Part shown: positions 13,479 through 18,075 of the stretch, piece by piece
How the letters are laid out: the number at the start of each line of letters is the position of its first letter
How positions within the stretch are numbered: position 1 is the stretch's first letter
DNA from: Clostridiales bacterium
GTDB taxonomy: Bacteria > Bacillota > Clostridia > Oscillospirales > CAG-382
Direction of reading: 5' to 3'
NCBI GenBank assembly: GCA_003343885.1
Contig: QAKH01000093.1
Coordinates: 1 to 18,075 of the forward strand
DNA: 18,075 nt
Program-made: the position numbers and the translations under genes
Notes under the pieces: model-generated
Databases searched by the model: none
Seen by the model: the letters and a program-made list of their open reading frames with translations, nothing else
Told to the model about the DNA's origin: nothing

Positions 13479-15836
13479 ATGCAGTTCAAGGATTTTTGCC
13501 AAGGCTTCTATACTGGTCAGGGCAAGACTGGCGGTCTGAAACGAGTCACTTCACAGAGTGGTATTGTGGAATACCTTCTGACTATTGCCTTGAATGATTA
13601 TGAAAGTCAGCAACTTATCTATACGGATGATTGGTTCCGGAAGGTGTTTACAGGCGACAGGCATGTCAGTGAAGACCTGTATGTTCTCATGGAAGAAAAA
13701 TTTGATGAGATGAGGTTTGCCTTCGAACTCAGAAACAAGCTGAATGACAGCACCCTTTCTGTGGTCATGGGAAACTTTGGTATTCATGTAACTCGCGCGG
13801 AGGAACCGAACAAGTATGTTTTTGCTGCTGCGTTGGCTGCTCAATTCCACCTGCTAATCACTAAACACGGTGAAGCAGAGATGATTGTAGCCACCATGTA
13901 TCAGGAAAAATTGGAGCATGCGATTGAGTTCCCGCAGTATGTTGAAAACACCCGTGAGAAGTATTCAACGCTTAAGACGCTGCTGTACACCACAGAAGCA
14001 AAACCGTTTTACGATTTTTTCGTTTGCAATACGATCTGGCCACAATACATCATTGGTAAGGGACGGCGTAAAAAGAATCGTAAATCTCTCTTGGAAGATG
14101 TGACTCCTGAGCGTTTGTTGAAGTATGCCCGCTATGTGTTGCTTGTAGGTATGGGCGGTATTGGGAAATCCATGATGATGCGCCATCTGTTCCTGACGGC
14201 GTTGGAAACATATGGAAAAACCGGCGTCCTTCCGATCCTGATCACGCTTCGTGAGTTTGCTACTGAGCAATCGGAAAAATTGACAGACCTGGTATTGCAC
14301 ACCGTGCAGCGTTTTGATGATTCGATTTCTGAGGAACGGTTGTACAAAATGTTAAGGATGGGCAGCTGTCTGATTCTATTGGATGGCTATGATGAAATCA
14401 AATACAGCGAACTGGAGAGATTCCAACATGAGCTGGAAGTATTCGTTGACAGATATGCAGCGAATCAATTTGTGATGTCCTCGCGTGAAATGTCTGCATT
14501 TCTTGAAATTCCGCGCTTCAGCCTGATGGGTATGATGCCGTTTACAAAAGAACAGTCCCTGGAATTGGTACGCAAGCTGGATTTCTGCGAGGATGAACCC
14601 AAGCTGAAAGAAAAATTTCTCGAACAACTTGATGGCGATCTGTTTGAAAAGCAGGAGGAATTTGCAACCAATCCTTTGCTGCTTACGCTAATGCTTATGA
14701 ACTATCGGCGTTTTGGTGGTGTTCCGGAAAAAATGCATCTCTTCTATGCTGAGGCATATGATACGCTCCTAATGCGACATGATGCTGACAAGATCGCGTA
14801 TCGGCGTGTTTTTCATAGCGTAAATGATCCTGCGGACTTCACGACCGTCTTTAGAGAGTTTTGTGCCAAATCCTATCGACGGGGTGATTTTGAATTTGAC
14901 AGGAAGTCTTTCGAGGCGTATTTCGGTAAATTAAAATCCATCACCCGTCTGGATAAGTCAAAAATGAAGATGGAAAACTTCCTTTTTGATGCTCTTCACA
15001 GCGTATGCCTCATGTACGAGGAGAGCCAGAGCTATCATTTTCTGCATCGCTCTTTCCAAGAGTATTTCTTTGCTGACTATTATTCACGACAGGATGATAC
15101 TACGTTAAGAAAACTGGGAGAATCATTGGAGAATAATGGAACAGGCAGACACCGCGGTAAAGGCTTTGGCGATATGGCACTCAGCATGCTCCATGACCTG
15201 GCGCCGGAAAAAGTTGAACAGTTTATCATCCTCCCATTCCTTGATAAAATATGGGGGGACGAAAACATAGATGAAGATGCAAAGTTTTGGAAGTTTATGT
15301 ATGCGGCATACGGGGGATTCTTCTTCTACGTAATTAATGACGCGTTCAAAGGTCAATATGAAGCGAAGGAGAACACCTTCACCGACTTTAACGGTTGCGT
15401 AGTGAGTTCCATAATCTATGAGCTTATTAGCAAATTGAATGAGCTGCGTCCAGTAATCGTCTATCCCGACTCTGTCGATCAGTTCGCTGACCAGAGCCTT
15501 ATCAGCGATGTTCTTGTTGAACAACAGATAGGAAAAAATAGCTCGCAACCGATGCTCTTACCATTGCCGATCAGAATACTTGATTCAGGATCGGAAAATA
15601 ACGGTAAAAAATATGAGGGCCTGTTGTATGATGCAAAGGGTAATTCGCTGGTCCGTGGTTATCGATATCGCTTCCACTTTGGATCAATCTTTGAAGGAAA
15701 CGCAAAAAACACTCCACTGATGGAAGCTCTTGCCCGGGAGGATTCCAAATTCAAGAAGGTCTATAACAAAATTAAGCAGTACTATATGTGGCTGCGCCAG
15801 GAGTCCGTGCAAAAAGCAGACGATGATGATTTCTAA
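13479..15836 (+). CDS. NACHT-type STAND NTPase, candidate anti-phage NLR protein
   Basis: This 785-aa cytosolic protein belongs to the signal-transducing NTPases that include bacterial NLR-like defence proteins (bNACHT, Avs). Walker A is GMGGIGKS (224-231). Walker B is LILLDGYDE (298-306) with the Gly and second acidic residue typical of NACHT. FVMSSR (331-336) is sensor 1. NPLLLTLML (398-406) and FLHRSFQEYFFADYY (521-535) mark the winged-helix end of the module. Residues 1-200 are an unrecognised, mostly helical region with a typical pre-NACHT FYDFFV segment. Residues 540-785 show no clear LRR, TPR or WD repeat and end in DDDDF. The ATG at 13479 has TTGGAGG 6 nt before it; the longer frame from 13416 would run through the leader repeat. 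Lower GC and codon use unlike the sugar operon point to transfer. A defence role is inferred from family and context. Confidence 0.9.
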   Translation: MQFKDFCQGFYTGQGKTGGLKRVTSQSGIVEYLLTIALNDYESQQLIYTDDWFRKVFTGDRHVSEDLYVLMEEKFDEMRFAFELRNKLNDSTLSVVMGNFGIHVTRAEEPNKYVFAAALAAQFHLLITKHGEAEMIVATMYQEKLEHAIEFPQYVENTREKYSTLKTLLYTTEAKPFYDFFVCNTIWPQYIIGKGRRKKNRKSLLEDVTPERLLKYARYVLLVGMGGIGKSMMMRHLFLTALETYGKTGVLPILITLREFATEQSEKLTDLVLHTVQRFDDSISEERLYKMLRMGSCLILLDGYDEIKYSELERFQHELEVFVDRYAANQFVMSSREMSAFLEIPRFSLMGMMPFTKEQSLELVRKLDFCEDEPKLKEKFLEQLDGDLFEKQEEFATNPLLLTLMLMNYRRFGGVPEKMHLFYAEAYDTLLMRHDADKIAYRRVFHSVNDPADFTTVFREFCAKSYRRGDFEFDRKSFEAYFGKLKSITRLDKSKMKMENFLFDALHSVCLMYEESQSYHFLHRSFQEYFFADYYSRQDDTTLRKLGESLENNGTGRHRGKGFGDMALSMLHDLAPEKVEQFIILPFLDKIWGDENIDEDAKFWKFMYAAYGGFFFYVINDAFKGQYEAKENTFTDFNGCVVSSIIYELISKLNELRPVIVYPDSVDQFADQSLISDVLVEQQIGKNSSQPMLLPLPIRILDSGSENNGKKYEGLLYDAKGNSLVRGYRYRFHFGSIFEGNAKNTPLMEALAREDSKFKKVYNKIKQYYMWLRQESVQKADDDDF

Positions 15837-15864
15837 TGTGGTAAACCGTCTGTCCCTTGCTATA

Positions 15865-15914
15865 GGGCAGTTTTGTGGTGGCGGTTATCACTTTCGCTTT
15901 GGTTAAAACTGCCC
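15865..15914 (+). repeat. 10-bp inverted repeat after the NACHT gene
   Basis: GGGCAGTTTT (15865-15874) and AAAACTGCCC (15905-15914) are perfect complements around a 30-nt loop, 29 nt after the NACHT stop. There is no U-run after it. It may be a terminator-like 3' structure or an element end. Confidence 0.6.
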
Positions 15915-16032
15915 GTTTCAGTTAGACCATTATTGCGAGACTGTATATGAAGAAACACACAACAAAGGTTTCGCGCAATTGTTGGAATACTTCGTTGTTG
16001 CGTGGAATATTCCAGAAACAGCTGCCGACTAA
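15907..16032 (+). pseudogene. 3' tail of an unidentified gene
   Basis: A 41-codon frame without a start codon reads CETVYEETHNKGFAQLLEYF, then VVAWNIPETAAD and stop. Its amphipathic, protein-like composition suggests the C-terminus of a lost gene. I do not recognise it. It could be chance. Confidence 0.25.
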
Positions 16033-16448
16033 ATGCTTGCTAATTTAGTAATATTACTAGTAATTAATTGAGTGTGTCTGTGCGAATGAGGGGCAATATG
16101 ATTATTCAGATTGAAGATGATTTTGATATCGGCAAAATCGCCGAGAGCGGACAATGCTTCCGATGTAGCCAGAGTGATGGTCAGTATATAATCCTTGACA
16201 GGTCTGCGCCCACCCTTACCGATCTCTATCATTTTCGTGACCTCACGAAAATGATCCGTAACCTCAATACCACTTGTTTCACAGGATTCCATTGCACGAA
16301 TAATGGCTTTATCAAAATTTTCCCATCGCTCATACCCTAACAAAGGCATCAGTTCCCGGGCAAACCAATATTCAATATTTGCTTCTTCGTGATGATGTAC
16401 AACTAAATCGAACTGTTGTTTCGTCAATTCTACACGCTTTTTATCCAT
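16029..16448 (-). pseudogene. dinD: Truncated DinD-like DNA-damage-inducible protein with foreign tail
   Basis: From ATG 16446-16448 (GGAGGAAG upstream) about 90 residues match DinD: ELTKQQFDLVVHHHEEANIE, YWFARELMPLLGYERWENF, TDHFREVTKMIEIGKGGRRP and VKDYILT (ending at 16179). Full DinD proteins continue RYACYLIAQNGDP and reach about 270-300 aa. Here the frame instead reads 49 codons antisense to the ogg fragment and stops at 16029. The gene is coupled to the HTH gene upstream by a TAATG overlap. The product, if made, would be a 139-aa chimera and probably inactive. Confidence 0.8.
16098..16196 (+). pseudogene. 5' fragment of an 8-oxoguanine DNA glycosylase (ogg-type)
   Basis: From ATG 16098, after a GAGGGG ribosome site, the frame reads MIIQIEDDFDIGKIAESGQC, then FRCSQSDGQYII. 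FDxxKIAxSGQCFRW..DGxYxII is the N-terminus of bacterial OGG/AlkA-like glycosylases, which start base-excision repair of oxidised guanine. Only about 33 codons remain of roughly 210-290. The frame then runs into the antisense of the truncated dinD, so the catalytic HhH-GPD part is absent. Confidence 0.6.
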
Positions 16449-16678
16449 TACACTTCCTCCGTATGGTCTGTGGTTACATCCGGAACAAATTCCAGGATAT
16501 CGTCCACTCCGCAATTCATCGTACGGCAAATACTTTCAATGGTTTCCAAAGAAACGGAACCGTTTCGTTTCAGACGGGCAATGATATTTGCGGAAAAACC
16601 CGCTTTCTTTTGCAGTTGAGAAGTCGTCATATCTTGTTCTATCAATAAATGAAACAGTTTTTTATAGCTGACAGCCAT
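16448..16678 (-). CDS. Cro/CI-type HTH transcriptional regulator (HTH_26-like)
   Basis: This 76-aa DNA-binding protein reads YKKLFHLLIEQDMTTSQLQK, then KAGFSANIIARLKRNGSVSL and ETIESICRTMNCGVDDILEF. That is the compact five-helix XRE fold with the helix-turn-helix near residues 18-40. The ATG at 16676-16678 has GGAGGTGC before it; an upstream in-frame extension runs through the promoter and was rejected. It has its own strong promoter (16719-16747) and a palindrome at 16694-16703 that may be its operator. It is followed by truncated dinD with a 1-nt overlap. HTH-dinD pairs are common in Firmicutes, so the regulator probably controlled dinD. Confidence 0.85.
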   Translation of the reverse strand: MAVSYKKLFHLLIEQDMTTSQLQKKAGFSANIIARLKRNGSVSLETIESICRTMNCGVDDILEFVPDVTTDHTEEV

Positions 16679-16693
16679 AATAGCACCTCCGCA

Positions 16694-16703
16694 TGTGATC
16701 ACA
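16694..16703. promoter_or_regulatory. Palindromic operator candidate for the HTH regulator
   Basis: TGTGATCACA is a perfect 10-bp palindrome located between the -10 box and the ribosome site of the HTH gene, where bound repressor would block transcription. Autoregulation is inferred. Confidence 0.4.
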
Positions 16704-16718
16704 ATCATCTTGAATAGA

Positions 16719-16747
16719 ATTATATCATGCATGCGTGAAAATTTCAA
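16719..16747 (-). promoter_or_regulatory. Promoter of the HTH-dinD pair
   Basis: On the minus strand TTGAAA (16742-16747), a 17-bp spacer and TATAAT (16719-16724), with TG one base before the -10 box. This is a near-consensus sigma-A promoter. An ATGCATGC repeat lies in the spacer. Confidence 0.75.
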
Positions 16748-16767
16748 TCTATAAGCACTCGCATTTT

Positions 16768-16803
16768 CCCATGCCAGAAATGGAATGGGAGTTTTTTATT
16801 TTT
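16768..16803 (+). terminator. Intrinsic terminator on the plus strand
   Basis: CCCATGCC and GGAATGGG pair with one mismatch around a 6-nt loop and are followed by AGTTTTTTATTTTT. It has no intact plus-strand gene before it now, so it may be left from a deleted gene, or it may insulate the HTH promoter region. The stretch 16804-16910 after it shows no gene. Confidence 0.65.
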
Positions 16804-16910
16804 ATCCTCATATTCCGCTGTTCCTGTGGCCGTAAGGTGGAGGACAAAAATTTCGTGAAAGCTTCGTAAAATCGCGGCCCTCATGTCCAGTGGGTACAGA
16901 AGGCTGTTCA

Positions 16911-17175
16911 ATGAGACACAAGTTTTTCTACGGCAGCAAGCCGAAATTCACCGATGCCGATAAATCTATGTTCTCCCATGGAGTCTTTCGCTATCACAGG
17001 CTGCTCCTCACCGTTGACGGAAAGCCTGTAGGCATCACCCGCCATATTGACCCCCGATGTGTCCCTTTGGAAGGTCGTTCACGGCACTTTCGATGCTGTG
17101 TTCAGCAGCTACGAGGAGGCAATGGAATTCTGAAAGGATAGGTACCGCGACCTTGACGACAAGCCTATACGGTAA
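16911..17175 (+). pseudogene. Frameshifted small mobile-element gene of unknown function
   Basis: From ATG 16911 the frame reads RHKFFYGSKPKFTDADKSMF, then SHGVFRYHRLLLTVDGKPVG and ITRHIDP. At a run of five C (17051-17055) it breaks. One base fewer restores DVSLWKVVHGTFDAVFSSYE, EAMEF, then an in-frame TGA (17131-17133), and KDRYRDLDDKPIR before the TAA at 17173-17175. Two lesions therefore disable one short gene. I do not know its function; such ORFs occur as cargo in Clostridia integrative elements, from memory. Its stop overlaps the next start (TAATG), showing an original operon. Confidence 0.6.
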
Positions 17176-17420
17176 TGAGATACAGCATGACGAAATACAA
17201 GTATCATCCGCTGGTTGATAGCGATACTGATGGCAGAGAAAAAGTTCCGATGTTCTTCTCCACGGACGAAAAGGCTGTGGCAAAGTCCCACGAATTGTAT
17301 CTGGCTGAGATCGTACTGCACTACTATCGGCTCCACGCCAGGACAGCCCACAGCAAGGCTACGTATAGTCGCTACGACATTCATTGCCCGGTCTGCGGTC
17401 ATGTGATGGATGCCATCAGC
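17175..17420 (+). pseudogene. 5' fragment of a zinc-ribbon-type mobile-element ORF
   Basis: The ATG at 17175 overlaps the stop of the preceding pseudogene. It encodes about 82 residues: TKYKYHPLVDSDTDGREKVP, later AEIVLHYYRLHARTAHSKAT and YSRYDIHCPVCGHVM. The CPVCG looks like the first half of a zinc ribbon whose second Cys pair is missing. The frame then continues antisense to a GNAT fragment and ends at 17753, so the natural C-terminus is lost. The family is not recognised. Confidence 0.55.
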
Positions 17421-17438
17421 AGCCACATCAACGAGCAT

Positions 17439-17603
17439 AATATAGCCGACAAAATAATTGTTGGCTATATGATTTTCAAAAAACTGAACAACCTGTTCTC
17501 TGGAATCATATACATCATTCCACGGCTCTCTTGTGAATACATCAATGAACAAATCCACACATTCTTCAATATGCTCGCTCATCATTTTTTCTATATGCAC
17601 CAT
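17439..17603 (-). pseudogene. 5' fragment of a GNAT N-acetyltransferase
   Basis: From ATG 17601-17603, after a perfect GAGGAGGTG ribosome site, about 55 residues read MSEHIEECVDLFIDVFTREP, then WNDVYDSREQVVQFFENHIA and NNYFVGYI. This is the alpha1-alpha2-beta region of GNAT acetyltransferases. The acetyl-CoA-binding motif is missing. After about 17439 the frame runs antisense into the zinc-ribbon ORF and stops at 17109. It is on the opposite strand from the GNAT-like remnant at 7748-7990, so the two are not simply halves of one split gene. Confidence 0.65.
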
Positions 17604-17658
17604 ATCACCTCCTCAATCTTCTTTGTGCTGCTGTCTAACAAAAAACTTGCTGGCGGCG

Positions 17659-17846
17659 AACAGCATTTTATGCTGTTTGCGGACGGCAAGTACACAGGGG
17701 ATAGCCGCATAAGCGGCGCAAGGGGGTGTAGCCCCCTTGTCGGAACGAAGTGACGGAACATTCTCGGTCTGCTGGTTTTCCTGCTGACAGAGAATGAAGC
17801 TCCGCAGGACGCACGAATACTCCCGGCAGGAGAGTATAGAAGTGCG
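17659..17846. repeat. Cluster of inverted repeats (possible mobilisation or regulatory region)
   Basis: Four perfect or near-perfect hairpins follow each other: AACAGCAT/ATGCTGTT (17659-17677), CAAGGGGG/CCCCCTTG (17719-17739), CATTCTC/GAGAATG (17759-17796) and CGCAC/GTGCG with inner ATACTC/GAGTAT (17810-17846). Between the second and third lies GGAACGAAGTGACGGAAC, itself a short repeat of CGGAAC. The density resembles the noncoding region next to mobilisation genes in Clostridia elements, but no relaxase is in the window. No gene was found in 17604-17898. Confidence 0.5.
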
Positions 17847-17898
17847 CCTTTTAGTTCCTAAAGGGATTTTATCAGTTCGCCAAATTGGAAGTTGTTTA

Positions 17899-18075
17899 TT
17901 AAACCTTTTTAACCTTAACCAACAACATCATAGGTCTACGCATTTCATTACACATTCCCGGCATACCCATCATATCTGCCGGAGGCATTGCTTCCTCAAT
18001 AGCCTCAATTTGAAAACCACATTTTATAAGTGGATTCAATATCTGCGTTAATGTGTGGTGCTGTTTAATTACTCG
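17899..18075 (-). CDS. SAM-dependent methyltransferase, C-terminal end (partial)
   Basis: An open frame enters from the right edge and ends TAA at 17899. The 58 visible residues include HHTLTQILNPLIKCGFQIEA, then IEEAMPPADM and EMRRPMMLLVKVKK. The pattern 'LxxxLNPLIxxGFxIExIEEPxPP ... RPMMLLVK' is the usual C-terminal strand pair of class I (Rossmann) methyltransferases of the UbiE/small-molecule type. The SAM-binding part lies beyond the window. The substrate is unknown. Confidence 0.75.
   Translation of the reverse strand, partial: RVIKQHHTLTQILNPLIKCGFQIEAIEEAMPPADMMGMPGMCNEMRRPMMLLVKVKKV

Noticed and set aside
7748..17603. The two GNAT-like fragments as halves of one gene split by a 9.5-kb insertion
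   Set aside because: They are on opposite strands, and the fragment at 17439-17603 is joined to a different gene; a simple insertion cannot explain both.
1..18075. tRNA, rRNA, integrase or transposase genes
   Set aside because: None was recognised on either strand; absence of an integrase limits any claim about how the foreign block arrived.

Overview
The window looks like a piece of a Clostridia-type (Bacillota) chromosome. The left part is GC-rich with strong AGGAGG-type ribosome sites and has Firmicute gene families. The right part is a lower-GC accessory region made of phage-derived genes, a candidate defence gene and broken gene pieces. The genus cannot be read from the sequence.

Left block (1-7649): a cello-oligosaccharide / beta-glucoside utilisation locus. 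A GH94 cellobiose phosphorylase gene runs leftward off the window edge. Divergent from it, and apparently in one operon, lie a LacI-family regulator, an ABC sugar-binding protein, two inner-membrane permeases and a GH1 beta-glucosidase. No ABC ATPase is encoded here, so a shared ATPase elsewhere is expected. The divergent region between GH94 and lacI holds a sigma-A-type promoter for each direction and three copies of a 16-bp ACGAAAAC-type motif that I propose as the regulator's operator.

Middle block (about 7650-13240, genes leftward): after the GH1 gene the character of the DNA changes. A truncated acetyltransferase-like remnant is followed by a compact phage-type replication module read on the minus strand: a sigma-like HTH protein, a 32-aa ORF, a small 'Rrp5-like' phage protein, a DUF2800 Cas4/AddB-like Fe-S nuclease, a DUF2815/Enc34-type ssDNA-binding protein, a 48-aa membrane protein and a family A DNA polymerase with proofreading domain. 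A terminator-like hairpin sits directly before the polymerase. No integrase, terminase, helicase or structural gene is present, so this is a remnant or a minimal replication cassette.

Right block (about 13240-18075): a divergent 785-aa NACHT-type STAND NTPase, a candidate bacterial NLR anti-phage protein, is preceded by a long leader with a perfect 14-bp inverted repeat. It is followed by a patchwork of broken genes. A complete HTH regulator is coupled to a truncated dinD, which runs tail-to-tail into a truncated ogg-type glycosylase 5' end. Then come a frameshifted small mobile-element gene, a truncated zinc-ribbon ORF running tail-to-tail into a truncated GNAT gene, a cluster of inverted repeats, and the 3' end of a SAM-dependent methyltransferase.

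The most interesting candidates are the NACHT gene with its structured leader, the attenuator before the phage polymerase, the three-copy operator motif, and the two convergent 5'-fragment junctions that record repeated rearrangement. All assignments are from reading the sequence; no database search or folding calculation was run.
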